Source: a virus
Virus record (IMG/VR): IMGVR_UViG_3300038457_000105
Location: 1 to 47,927 of that record
Length of the DNA: 47,927 nucleotides
Reading direction: 5' to 3' (one strand)
The translations under genes and the position numbers were made by a program. Positions 33,781 through 40,156 of this stretch are shown here, in pieces (positions within the stretch are counted from its first letter, which is position 1; the number at the start of each line of letters is the position of its first letter). The notes below the pieces were generated by a model. That model made no database searches. It was given only the letters and a program-made list of their open reading frames with translations, and was not told the DNA's origin.

Positions 33781-34344
33781 TCACGCAGCGGCCGCGTGGG
33801 AGGCGGCGACGAACCCGATGTACGCCTTCATGGCGCGCGCTGCGTACCCATCGGTCGTTCCGTTGTCTGGATTCTGGCCGCCCTCGAACCGCTCTTTGAC
33901 CGCGCCTTCGCCTTCGTTGTACGCCGCGAACGCGTAGAATAGCACCTGGCCGTCGCCGAATTGGGCAAACTTCTCCGGGTCGGCGACCTGAAGGCCCTGC
34001 GCGAACTTGATCGCCGGAGCCAAGAAATACTCGCACGCGACGAACATGTTTTGGGCCGGATTGAGGAGGTCGAACCCGGCGTAGGTCGGCCGCTTCGGAT
34101 TCCACGGTTGGTCGATTCCGTCTGTGATCTGGCACACGCCGACGCCGCATTGCGTGCCGTCCGGCAGCAGGCCAGTCGCCGGGTCGGCTCCCTCCTGCAG
34201 TTCGTTCTTGCCGCCGGTCTCATTCGCGATGATCGCGGCGAGCGCACACGGCGGGACCTTCGTGTACGCGGCCTCGCCGTTGATCGACGCGGCAAGCGCA
34301 AAGATCGCAGGCACGGACTTATCGGCAAACGCGACGGTATCCAT
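33781..34344 (-). CDS. Endolysin, lytic transglycosylase (SLT/goose-lysozyme-like), 187 aa
   Basis: PPCALAAIIANETGG gives the catalytic Glu42, GVGVCQITDG (67-76) the G-x-x-Q-I-T motif, and YNEGEGAVKERF (about 143-154) the A-Y-N-x-G element. Three Cys (33, 66, 71) might form disulfides. No signal peptide, so a holin is needed. It cleaves the glycan backbone of peptidoglycan. It is separate from the virion transglycosylase domain at 7346. Confidence 0.88.
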   Translation of the reverse strand: MDTVAFADKSVPAIFALAASINGEAAYTKVPPCALAAIIANETGGKNELQEGADPATGLLPDGTQCGVGVCQITDGIDQPWNPKRPTYAGFDLLNPAQNMFVACEYFLAPAIKFAQGLQVADPEKFAQFGDGQVLFYAFAAYNEGEGAVKERFEGGQNPDNGTTDGYAARAMKAYIGFVAASHAAAA

Positions 34345-34377
34345 GCGCGCCCTATTGCGCGGCGGGACGCTTGGTTC

Positions 34378-34689
34378 CTAGATGAACCATGGCGCACCGT
34401 CCGGTGCTTGCACGATGCCGAGAATCGCAGCCTCCGTCAAAGCGTATATATTGCCTTGCGACGTGTGAATCCTTATTGGCCGATTCGGGGGAAATAATAT
34501 CCAATCATGCACACGCACGTCCCGGCACGTCGCGCTGATTTTCGTGACGCGTCCGAAGATGCAGGGCAGCCGGCGATCGTGCAGCGATTCTCCCGACTCC
34601 GTCTCGAGCCAGACCCCGCCGGGCGTTTGGCCGCCGACCTGAAACGGCTGCAAAAAGAACCCGCGGTGCTGGAACGGTTCGACTATCAT
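34378..34689 (-). CDS. Second GroES-like protein, 103 aa
   Basis: Length is that of real GroES. FQHRGFFLQPFQVGG and TPGGVWLE stand for the first strand and mobile loop, IFGRVTKISA for the G-x-V-x-x-V strand, VRVHDWILFPP for VKVGDRVLF, and YALTEAAILGIVQ for the terminal E-x-x-ILA strand. It is much diverged and in the late operon, unlike the early-arm copy at 6222. It may help fold capsid proteins with host GroEL; binding is not shown. Overlaps the upstream gene by 4 bases. Confidence 0.68.
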   Translation of the reverse strand: MIVEPFQHRGFFLQPFQVGGQTPGGVWLETESGESLHDRRLPCIFGRVTKISATCRDVRVHDWILFPPNRPIRIHTSQGNIYALTEAAILGIVQAPDGAPWFI

Positions 34690-35012
34690 CCGACCGTCTC
34701 TGAAAGCTCACCCAACGATGAGCTGAGTTCGCCTGCCATCGGTCCGGCGAGATGCTTCGCACGCGTCGCCCACTCGACAAAGTTGCACGGGTTCGGCGCC
34801 TTGAGCGCCAGTCGTACTTCGGCGAGTTGTGCAGCCGTCGCTTGGTAGAGTTCGTCCAGTCGGCGCGCGTTTGATTCTAGATTCGCAAATTGGATGCGTA
34901 ACGCGCTCACCAGCGATCGCTCCGTCCCCAGTTCAGCACCGCGCTGTTCGAGCAAATCGCGAAGGCGCGCGATCTCGGCGTTGGCCCGGTCTAGTTCGTT
35001 CTCGATGCTCAC
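34686..35012 (-). CDS. Coiled-coil protein, 108 aa
   Basis: Residues 1-70 are a long heptad-like helix (NELDRANAEIARLRDLLEQR), then a short Pro/Trp segment. No membrane part. Function unknown; spacing to both neighbours is an overlap of 4 bases. Confidence 0.72.
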   Translation of the reverse strand: MSIENELDRANAEIARLRDLLEQRGAELGTERSLVSALRIQFANLESNARRLDELYQATAAQLAEVRLALKAPNPCNFVEWATRAKHLAGPMAGELSSSLGELSETVG

Positions 35013-35494
35013 GGCACAGTCTCTCCTTCGATCGTTTCACCGCCCTCGGCCAGTCGCTTGAGGCGCTGCGTTTCGGTTTCCACCGTGTCGCCGGCATCCG
35101 GGGCGGGGACGAACGGCGTGCCGTGGCCGAGCACCGAGGCGGCCAGCGCCGTTCCGCGTTCGCTCGCCGCGACATCGCCGCGCGGCGCGAATAGATCGAC
35201 GACCTGCGCGCCGCGCGGACGGTCTTCATCGGCCCAAGTCGCCGCCGTTGTTCGCTCGCCGCCAGGCGTCGTATTCGCCAGCGCCTGAAGCCCGATCGCG
35301 AGCGCTTGCGCGAGCACCGCAGGCTTCTTGCCAAGGCCGCGCTCGACGAGCGTAGCCAGCAATTCGTACGATGCTTTGTCCATCGCGACCGGCTCGCGCA
35401 CAACCGGCGCCTGGGCTTTTTCGGCTTCGCGGATCCGTTCGCGCGCCTTCGCGAGCTCGGGGTCCGGCTTGACCTTACCCGGCTTGCGAGGCAT
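35009..35494 (-). CDS. Hypothetical protein, 161 aa
   Basis: Lys/Arg/Glu-rich N-terminus (KVKPDPELAKARERIREAEK), a helical middle (ASYELLATLVERGLGKK) and a Thr/Ala/Gly-rich tail with RLKRLAEGGETIEGE. No motif. Overlaps the upstream gene by 20 bases. Confidence 0.68.
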   Translation of the reverse strand: MPRKPGKVKPDPELAKARERIREAEKAQAPVVREPVAMDKASYELLATLVERGLGKKPAVLAQALAIGLQALANTTPGGERTTAATWADEDRPRGAQVVDLFAPRGDVAASERGTALAASVLGHGTPFVPAPDAGDTVETETQRLKRLAEGGETIEGETVP

Positions 35495-35771
35495 CGGGAC
35501 TCTGCGAGGCGTGCTCGGGCAACGGCTCCGGCTTCATCCGAAACTGCTCGGCCTGCTCTTTCGTAATCGTGCCGGCGCCGATCATCAAGTCGAGCATGTC
35601 GTCGCGCACGGCAATCCGCAGCATCGTGACGAGGTTGTGGAAAATCTGATCGCTCATCAGCATGACCGCGACGCTCGGGAACGCGATCGTCTTGCCGGTC
35701 TGCTCATTGTGGATGAACACCGGGTCGGCCGGCACCGGCTGCCCGATCAGCATTCCAGACGCGTCGTACAT
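35475..35771 (-). CDS. Hypothetical protein, 98 aa
   Basis: Mixed protein with VFIHNEQTGKTIAFPSVAVM and an acidic helical tail. Its ATG overlaps by one base the stop that the gene at 35771-36111 would use if not frameshifted (TGATG), evidence for the ancestral upstream frame. No family recognised. Confidence 0.72.
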   Translation of the reverse strand: MYDASGMLIGQPVPADPVFIHNEQTGKTIAFPSVAVMLMSDQIFHNLVTMLRIAVRDDMLDLMIGAGTITKEQAEQFRMKPEPLPEHASQSPDASQAG

Positions 35772-36111
35772 CAGGTGTGCACCCGAAACAGCAGTCCGAG
35801 ACCCACGGTCACGACCGCAACAATGATCCCGGCGATGGCCGCCGGTACGATGCTCGCCCAGAAGTCACGCTCGCCCAGAAGTCACGCTCGCGCGTGCGGC
35901 GCGCCTCGATCGCCTTGAGGTCTTCCTTCGTGGCAAGCGTGTCCAACTGCTCGGAGATCATCCGTTGCTGTGCCCAAAGCTTTTCGATTTCGCCTTCAGC
36001 CTGGGCGACCCGGTATTGCCACACTTCCGGAAAATCTTCCGCAAAACCGTCACCGTCCACCTGGCCCGCCGGCGTTTTCAAGCGGGTGCAACCCCGCGGC
36101 CCGTACTGCAT
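35771..36111 (-). pseudogene. Coiled-coil/membrane-anchor protein gene broken by a 17-bp tandem duplication
   Basis: Start taken at 36111 (MQYGPRGCTRLKTPAGQV). It encodes an acidic helix and coiled coil up to RERDFWAS. As written, the frame then runs into a Ser/Arg-rich tail and stops at 35809 (100 aa). Removing one copy of the 17-bp repeat at 35852-35885 restores 107 residues, with a C-terminal membrane segment (AAIAGIIVAVVTVGLGLLF) and a TGA overlapping the next ATG. So the intact gene should be a small membrane-anchored coiled-coil protein. The break may be real or a sequencing/assembly error. Confidence 0.75.
35852..35885. repeat. 17-bp perfect tandem duplication
   Basis: Two copies of gctcgcccagaagtcac, followed by six more matching bases. 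17 is not a multiple of three, so it shifts frame in the gene that contains it. Confidence 0.97.
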
Positions 36112-36334
36112 CGCTGATCTTTTGCCCCGGCCTGACCTTATCGGAGAGCCCGTTGACGCCGGAATCTCTCGCCGCCCGCAACGGCTTGCACGCGCGCTCG
36201 GCGACGGTCGTCGCATTTGCCGCATTCCCGAAGCGTACGGTCTCGGACATAACGAGCCCTGGCGCAACGGGCAACGGAAGTTCCTCTCTCGGATCGTGTC
36301 GGTAGACGCGGACCTCGACGTACCAGTCGCTCAC
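36050..36334 (-). CDS. Hypothetical protein, 94 aa
   Basis: GTG start at 36334 overlaps the upstream stop (GTGA); the longer ORF from 36451 would overlap that gene by 120 bases. Starts MSDWYVEVRVYRHDPREELP, then a GNAANATTVAERACKPLRAA helix. Function unknown. Overlaps the following broken gene by 62 bases. Confidence 0.62.
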   Translation of the reverse strand: MSDWYVEVRVYRHDPREELPLPVAPGLVMSETVRFGNAANATTVAERACKPLRAARDSGVNGLSDKVRPGQKISDAVRAAGLHPLENAGGPGGR

Positions 36335-36555
36335 GCGATCGTGCTGGGTACGATGCCGCCGCGGAATGTTTGCCGTGGAACTATCTCGACCGTGCGTCCG
36401 AACCGGCGCTTCATCATCGCGACGTATTTCTTCTGCAAGTCGGGATGCCACGTGCGCACGTCGGAGAACCGCGCTATTCGGCGCATCGCTCGGTCGACTT
36501 TCATGTGCGGGAACTCGGCTTGCTGCCGCAGCCGGACTCTATGCCGGCGCGCCAT
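36331..36555 (-). CDS. Small basic protein, 74 aa
   Basis: Arg/His-rich throughout (MARRHRVRLRQQAEF, later YVAMMKRRFGRTVEIVPRQ). It looks nucleic-acid or membrane binding, but no domain is recognised. Coupled by GTGA overlap to the next gene. Confidence 0.6.
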   Translation of the reverse strand: MARRHRVRLRQQAEFPHMKVDRAMRRIARFSDVRTWHPDLQKKYVAMMKRRFGRTVEIVPRQTFRGGIVPSTIA

Positions 36556-36787
36556 ACGACCTCAACTTCACGCGGTATCCGTCCTCGTTCAGCATCGTTG
36601 CGAACAGGATCTCGGCCTGCCGGAAGGACTCCGGAGAGATCACGGTTGCGGCAAGCGAGCCTGAGAACGTGCTGTAGACGGTGACCCGTCCGACATCGCT
36701 GACGGCCAAAAGCCGCGGCGTCGCGCTGCCGATAAGGGGCAGGGACGCGGCGGCGGCCATCGATGCGAGGAAACCGAACCGCTTCAT
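36539..36787 (-). CDS. Exported small protein with signal peptide, 82 aa
   Basis: MKRFGFLASMAAAASLPLIG is a Sec-type signal with a likely cleavage at GSA-TP. The mature part is about 60 residues with a Ser/Thr-rich beta stretch. It could act in the periplasm during lysis or exclusion; no family recognised. Confidence 0.65.
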   Translation of the reverse strand: MKRFGFLASMAAAASLPLIGSATPRLLAVSDVGRVTVYSTFSGSLAATVISPESFRQAEILFATMLNEDGYRVKLRSYGAPA

Positions 36788-36818
36788 GCCGCTATCTTGC
36801 CCTAGCGCGGGCTATCTG

Positions 36819-37031
36819 TCAACCGAAGCCGTTTCCGTGGTGCCCGAACACGATGACGACCGCGATCGCAACGATCAGGCCGCCGATGTTCCCCGGCAAG
36901 TTCGGCCCAAAGGGGTACCACGGCGACGACCGCCAGCCGACGTTGAACAGGCCGAGGAAGAATCCGAGCACGACGAACACGATGTAGAGTTCGCACAGCA
37001 CAACGATGAACCGGATGAACAGATCAAGCAT
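36819..37031 (-). CDS. First late gene: two-segment membrane protein, 70 aa
   Basis: Start at 37031 has AGGAGG placed ideally. An ATG at 37166 gives a longer ORF (115 aa) preceded by a G-rich site, but its extra part looks non-coding. Two membrane segments (IRFIVVLCELYIVFVVLGFF and IGGLIVAIAVVIVF) with a Pro/Trp loop between. Holin or another lysis/membrane factor is possible. Confidence 0.7.
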   Translation of the reverse strand: MLDLFIRFIVVLCELYIVFVVLGFFLGLFNVGWRSSPWYPFGPNLPGNIGGLIVAIAVVIVFGHHGNGFG

Positions 37032-37079
37032 GGTAGCCCTCCTGGCCGGGCCGTACCCAAAAATCGTTCGTCCGCCTAC

Positions 37080-37109
37080 TTGCGCCAAGAGTCGCCCGTA
37101 GCGTATTAT
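37080..37109 (+). promoter_or_regulatory. Candidate plus-strand promoter for the small zinc-protein operon
   Basis: TTGCGC, 18-base spacer, TATTAT. It would start RNA near 37116, giving a leader of about 95 bases before the ATG at 37212 that contains the 37190 hairpin. Moderate match only. Confidence 0.4.
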
Positions 37110-37189
37110 CGGCTGACAACACTCGGCTAGGCCGTCGTAAAAGACAACAGCGCCCGGGAACATCACCCCCCGAACGCTGCTTAAAGCCT

Positions 37190-37209
37190 AGCACCTCGGC
37201 ACAGGTGCT
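37190..37209. promoter_or_regulatory. Perfect hairpin covering a ribosome-binding site
   Basis: AGCACCT, loop CGGCAC, AGGTGCT. On the plus strand the right arm includes the AGGTG in front of ATG 37212, so folding would hide it. On the minus strand the hairpin would be at the very 5' end of the late transcript. Confidence 0.6.
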
Positions 37210-37211
37210 TC

Positions 37212-37397
37212 ATGCAAGATATAGCATCCGCTAGCGTTCCGTCAACCCCGTACCCACAAGATATAGTGGTTGCGGGTTTTATTTTTTGCTCCACGCCCGC
37301 CTGCGGCATCGTCGTCGGCGACGGGCGGTACGGCGCGCGTAAGCCCCGGCCGTGCTCTCGCTGCCAAGCGCGCATTAAGCGCGAGCGGGGCGTATGA
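37212..37397 (+). CDS. Small Cys-containing protein, 61 aa
   Basis: ATG at 37212 preceded by AGGTG in the hairpin. CSTPAC and PCSRCQARIKRER form a likely four-Cys zinc ribbon; the tail is basic. The first 20 residues are encoded over the minus-strand late promoter, so a later start is possible. ATGA overlap to the next gene. Confidence 0.6.
   Translation: MQDIASASVPSTPYPQDIVVAGFIFCSTPACGIVVGDGRYGARKPRPCSRCQARIKRERGV
37218..37245 (-). promoter_or_regulatory. Late-operon promoter (minus strand)
   Basis: TTGACG, 16-base spacer, TATATC with an extended TGC before the -10. The block TTGACGGAAC is shared with the early-arm promoters at 38917 and 40091. RNA would start near 37211 and read the whole late region. 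Confidence 0.65.
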
Positions 37398-37585
37398 CCC
37401 GGATGTCGCGCCTGATCTGGGAGCCGAAGTCCGAGAAGCCGGCAGTCACCCCGACCGTTCATGCCACGACGCGTGAGGAGAACTGCGGTCGCTGCGGCAA
37501 AGCGCGACTCGCCTGCAACCTCCGCCACGACCGCGACGAGACCGGCGCGCGCATTAAAGTCTGCCCTGGATGCAAGCAGTCGTGA
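37394..37585 (+). CDS. Small zinc-ribbon protein, 63 aa
   Basis: CGRCGKARLAC and CPGCKQ give four Cys in a ribbon spacing, within a basic protein. ATGA overlap in front and GTGA overlap behind. Typical of phage micro-zinc-fingers; partner unknown. Confidence 0.72.
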   Translation: MTRMSRLIWEPKSEKPAVTPTVHATTREENCGRCGKARLACNLRHDRDETGARIKVCPGCKQS

Positions 37586-37746
37586 GACTCGACGATCCGG
37601 CCATTGTGGTCGTCCACGAATGCCCATGCCCCAATTGCGGCGAGCATCCGGCCGAAACGTGCGCGTTCTGCGAGGGCTCCGGCACGGCGTACTACACCGA
37701 GATCCCGGGCGTCCCGCGGCTGCTTTGGGTTGGCGTCGACGCGTGA
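37582..37746 (+). CDS. Very small zinc-finger protein, 54 aa
   Basis: GTG start at 37582 inside the previous stop (GTGA). CPCPNCGEHPAETCAFCEGS is a dense Cys cluster resembling half of a DnaJ zinc centre (CxxCxG-type). The stop overlaps the next GTG. Below the usual length cut for automatic calls. Confidence 0.7.
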   Translation: MRLDDPAIVVVHECPCPNCGEHPAETCAFCEGSGTAYYTEIPGVPRLLWVGVDA

Positions 37747-38057
37747 TTCAAGCGCCGATTCTCCGCGGGTCGTTCAAGAATTCGCTTCCGAGCGACTTAG
37801 CCGAATTGGCAGCGTGGCTGAACCTGCGACTCGGAGACCACGAACGCCCAGCTTGCCCGAAGTGCCGCGAGCCACGATACGTTCTTGCAACCGTCGACGC
37901 CATGTTCTGGGCGTGCCCGAATTTCCGCGGGTGCGGCGCGAAGCTGCGACTCTGCGACGAAACGAAGATTTATGCCTATGCGCGTAAGCGCCTGAAGCAT
38001 CAGCCGCGCGAGTGCTATCCCCATCGTATCGCCCGCCGGCGCAAGGCCGCCATGTAG
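37743..38057 (+). CDS. Zinc-ribbon protein, 104 aa
   Basis: GTG start at 37743 (GTGA overlap). CPKCREPRYV and CPNFRGCG are the two halves of a topoisomerase-type zinc ribbon; the tail is Arg/Lys-rich (KRLKHQPRECYPHRIARRRK). Probably binds nucleic acid. Last of four overlapping genes. Confidence 0.78.
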   Translation: MIQAPILRGSFKNSLPSDLAELAAWLNLRLGDHERPACPKCREPRYVLATVDAMFWACPNFRGCGAKLRLCDETKIYAYARKRLKHQPRECYPHRIARRRKAAM

Positions 38058-38893
38058 AGAGCCCGCTATAAGCAACGCGGCCTCTCCCGCGATCTCGAAC
38101 TGGTGGCGAGCCAGAACGACAGGGCGAGGCGGCATTACCCTGACTGTCCCCCGGGACCTACGAGGGCAAGCCGATCCGCTTCATGGCAGGACCGGCCCGA
38201 CGGCGTAGACCGGAACAGGGCGATCGACCCCCGAGAATCGATCGTCGTCGTTGTGAGATCACCGCCAACAACACGGCGGCAGATGCAGAGCCACCCCAAC
38301 CCATCGCGGGGCCACACACGGCTTTTCGATGCGGAGCGAGGCTAACGGGCGACCAGGCACGACCTACCGCCATTTCGACCAAAATCGAAAACTCGCGCGC
38401 GGTAGACCGTTAGGGCGAAGCCATGCCCCGGACTCCCCAAGAACGCAACAAGCCCCGCCGTACGACGAGGACTTGCGCTACCACGCCCGGTGTACGCGCA
38501 TCCGGAAACAGGGGACCCGTAAAAGCGCGATGCCCCTGCCCCCGGGGGGTGGCCGCCCCCTCCCCGCGCTGCCGCGCACGCACGCGCTCGATGCGCAGGC
38601 CCGTCCCGCCTCGCCCCCGCCGCACCGGACGGACCGCGCTGGGGGGCTGGGCCTGGTCCGGCGCACTCACGATACGGGCCTCGGTGGGCAGATCGGCGGG
38701 CAGGTTGAGTCCGCCGCGGTTGGTCGCGGATGGTGTCGGTCTTGTGTGGTTACGCGTGCGCGAACAGACGAGGATCGCGCTGTCGCGTGGGCGCGCGTGT
38801 GGCTGGTTCATCGCTGCGCGCTGTGGCCACGTGCTCGGGGCGGGCTTCGCCCTTGTCGGCTATCGCCGCCACCCTGCGCGCGAGGCTATGAGT
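38058..38893. other. Long stretch without a confident gene
   Basis: About 840 bases between the zinc-protein operon and the next promoter. Several frames are open because the DNA is very GC-rich, with C/G runs near 38530-38570 and a CGATCGA/TCGATCG dyad near 38220-38245. No tRNA signature seen. It may hold the replication origin, a non-coding RNA or a decayed gene. Confidence 0.5.
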
Positions 38894-38896
38894 TGA
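38423..38896 (+). CDS. Doubtful ORF, 157 aa
   Basis: Arg/Pro-rich first 90 residues look like translated GC-rich non-coding DNA. The last 45 (WLRVREQTRIALSRGRACGW and following, with CGHVLGAGF) look more protein-like. Weak ribosome site. Listed because nothing better fills this region. Confidence 0.22.
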   Translation: MPRTPQERNKPRRTTRTCATTPGVRASGNRGPVKARCPCPRGVAAPSPRCRARTRSMRRPVPPRPRRTGRTALGGWAWSGALTIRASVGRSAGRLSPPRLVADGVGLVWLRVREQTRIALSRGRACGWFIAARCGHVLGAGFALVGYRRHPAREAMS

Positions 38897-38953
38897 GACA
38901 GAAACGGGCCGAGGTGTTGACGGAACCTTCCCGTTCGTGGTAATTCTGTCTCA
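38894..38953 (+). promoter_or_regulatory. Operator-like inverted repeat around an early promoter
   Basis: Arms TGAGACAGAA (38894-38903) and TTCTGTCTCA (38944-38953) are a perfect 10-bp inverted repeat, with a second, inner symmetry AACGGG...CCCGTT. They enclose the -35 and overlap the -10 of the promoter at 38917-38946. A regulator site is likely. Confidence 0.6.
38917..38946 (+). promoter_or_regulatory. Early promoter 1
   Basis: TTGACG, 18-base spacer starting GAACCTTCCCG, TAATTC. The block TTGACGGAACCTTCCCG recurs in promoters 2 and 3. RNA start near 38953, just before the leader tag. Confidence 0.75.
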
Positions 38954-38956
38954 CCT

Positions 38957-38967
38957 CACTCTGCTAA
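38957..38967 (+). promoter_or_regulatory. Leader tag CACTCTGCTAA, copy 1
   Basis: Identical 11-mer also at 40032, 40127 and 42126. Here it sits just after the predicted RNA start and 14 bases before the ATG. Confidence 0.8.
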
Positions 38968-38981
38968 CTGGAGACAAAGAC

Positions 38982-39215
38982 ATGGCGAGTTCACTGGATG
39001 CCGCGGTTGCGGCGGGGATCATTACGAAGAACGCGCTCGAGGCATGGATTCACTGCCAACCCTCGCCCCGGTTCGTTTGGCGCGACGTCGCCTCGCACGC
39101 GGGCCGGGAATACCGGGAGCGCGCGGGCGGGTACTACGCGCCGATGAATTGCTACCGCCAGCACGGGGACCGGGTTCTTCGGCGGGTTCTGCTCGTTGTG
39201 GATGACGCGCGGTGA
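38982..39215 (+). CDS. Hypothetical protein, 77 aa
   Basis: ATG at 38982 with GGAG upstream; an ATG-like start at 38937 would lie inside the promoter. Short helical start (ASSLDAAVAAGIITKNALEA) then an Arg/Tyr-rich part. First gene of the first tagged operon. No domain recognised. Confidence 0.72.
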   Translation: MASSLDAAVAAGIITKNALEAWIHCQPSPRFVWRDVASHAGREYRERAGGYYAPMNCYRQHGDRVLRRVLLVVDDAR

Positions 39216-39766
39216 GCGACCGAGCCGAGGGGACGCGTGCTGCGGTGCGCGTCCTTCGCGTTTGGTTCGAGGCAATCGATGCCGCGGGCGACCGCTATCG
39301 CGACCAGGGACGCGCCGAGCTCGTTCCGGGCAGCGCGGACGAGTTTCGTTTTCATGAGCGTGGCGGGTTCTGGAACGATACTTCCGGGCGCGCCGTGGTC
39401 GGTATCACGAAGGCGGACGTGCTCGGCTGCCGGCGCGATCTGCGGGCGTATGCGTGCGTGCGGCTTTCGTTCGTTGACGTCGACGCGATCTTGACCGAGG
39501 CGGTGATGACGCGCGGGCTATCGCTGGATGCGCTCGAACGCGTGGCGCGTCATCCGACCTGGAACAAGGTAAAGTCGCGCAACCGCAAGCAGGCGCGCGC
39601 GGCGGGAAAGTGCGGGATGTGTACGGTCCGGCCGGCGGCACCGAAGAAGAACGGGAAGCCAGGCAGCACGTGCGTGAAATGCCGCGCAAGCGCTGCCGAT
39701 CGTAAGGTCCGGCAGGCCATGCGCGATGAACTGCGCGATCTCAGGCCGCTGGAGGAATACGCGTGA
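39212..39766 (+). CDS. Zinc-ribbon protein, 184 aa
   Basis: GTG start by GTGA overlap. N-terminal 120 residues unrecognised, with helical segments. At the C-terminus, GKCGMC...STCVKC gives a CxxC pair repeated about 20 residues apart, in a Lys/Arg-rich environment. Likely binds DNA or RNA. Confidence 0.75.
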   Translation: MSDRAEGTRAAVRVLRVWFEAIDAAGDRYRDQGRAELVPGSADEFRFHERGGFWNDTSGRAVVGITKADVLGCRRDLRAYACVRLSFVDVDAILTEAVMTRGLSLDALERVARHPTWNKVKSRNRKQARAAGKCGMCTVRPAAPKKNGKPGSTCVKCRASAADRKVRQAMRDELRDLRPLEEYA

Positions 39767-39987
39767 GCGGCGAGATCGTGCCCGTTGGTGCGCCTGCGCT
39801 CGAGGGCGATTACGAAGGGCCGGGATTTACCGAGCGCGAGCGCGCGGGGCCGGAACCGCCGTGGAAGTCCGCGATCGGCACGCCTTCGCACCACTGGCGG
39901 TATGCCGTGGATACGGGCTGGTGGTCGTGCGAGATATGCGGCGCGCGGCGCGCAAGCGCGAATGCATTAGCGCCGGCATGCCGATAA
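39763..39987 (+). CDS. Small protein with CxxC pair, 74 aa
   Basis: GTG start by GTGA overlap. Pro/Gly/Glu-rich first half, then HHWRYAVDTGWWSCEICGAR, which resembles a small zinc site with His or Cys partners. Last gene of the first tagged operon, followed by a strong hairpin. Confidence 0.68.
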   Translation: MSGEIVPVGAPALEGDYEGPGFTERERAGPEPPWKSAIGTPSHHWRYAVDTGWWSCEICGARRASANALAPACR

Positions 39988-39994
39988 AACGCAT

Positions 39995-40024
39995 CCGCCC
40001 GCGAGGGCGAACCTCAGCGGGCGG
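39995..40024 (+). terminator. Very stable hairpin after operon 1
   Basis: CCGCCCGCGAGG, loop GCGAA, CCTC-A-GCGGGCGG: 12 paired bases with one bulged A. No T-run follows, so termination may need Rho or the hairpin may protect the RNA end or attenuate. Confidence 0.5.
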
Positions 40025-40031
40025 GCGGTCT

Positions 40032-40042
40032 CACTCTGCTAA
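40032..40042 (+). promoter_or_regulatory. Orphan leader tag CACTCTGCTAA, copy 2
   Basis: Same 11-mer, but no start codon or promoter block follows in the usual place. The next bases (gaacgggacc) resemble the downstream part of copy 3, so it looks like a decayed leader. Confidence 0.7.
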
Positions 40043-40090
40043 GAACGGGACCGGACCAGTATCGCACGGGCAACTTCGCAACGCAACCTA

Positions 40091-40119
40091 TTGACAGAAC
40101 CTTCCGCATAGACTACCGT
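40091..40119 (+). promoter_or_regulatory. Early promoter 2
   Basis: TTGACA, 17-base spacer beginning GAACCTTCCG, TACCGT. Shares the -35 block with promoters 1 and 3; RNA start near 40126. Confidence 0.72.
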
Positions 40120-40126
40120 CGAAATA

Positions 40127-40137
40127 CACTCTGCTAA
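40127..40137 (+). promoter_or_regulatory. Leader tag CACTCTGCTAA, copy 3
   Basis: Begins at or next to the predicted RNA start and ends 19 bases before ATG 40157, with a ribosome site (AAAGGAACGGGG) between. Confidence 0.8.
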
Positions 40138-40156
40138 ACCGAAAGGAACGGGGACC

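Noticed and set aside
37181-37627. 148-codon minus-strand ORF over the divergent control region
   Set aside because: Overlaps the late promoter and the zinc-protein genes, and has no ribosome site or recognisable sequence.
38058-38893. Possible tRNA genes in the gene-poor stretch
   Set aside because: No cloverleaf arms or T-loop signature (GGTTCRA) could be assembled by eye.
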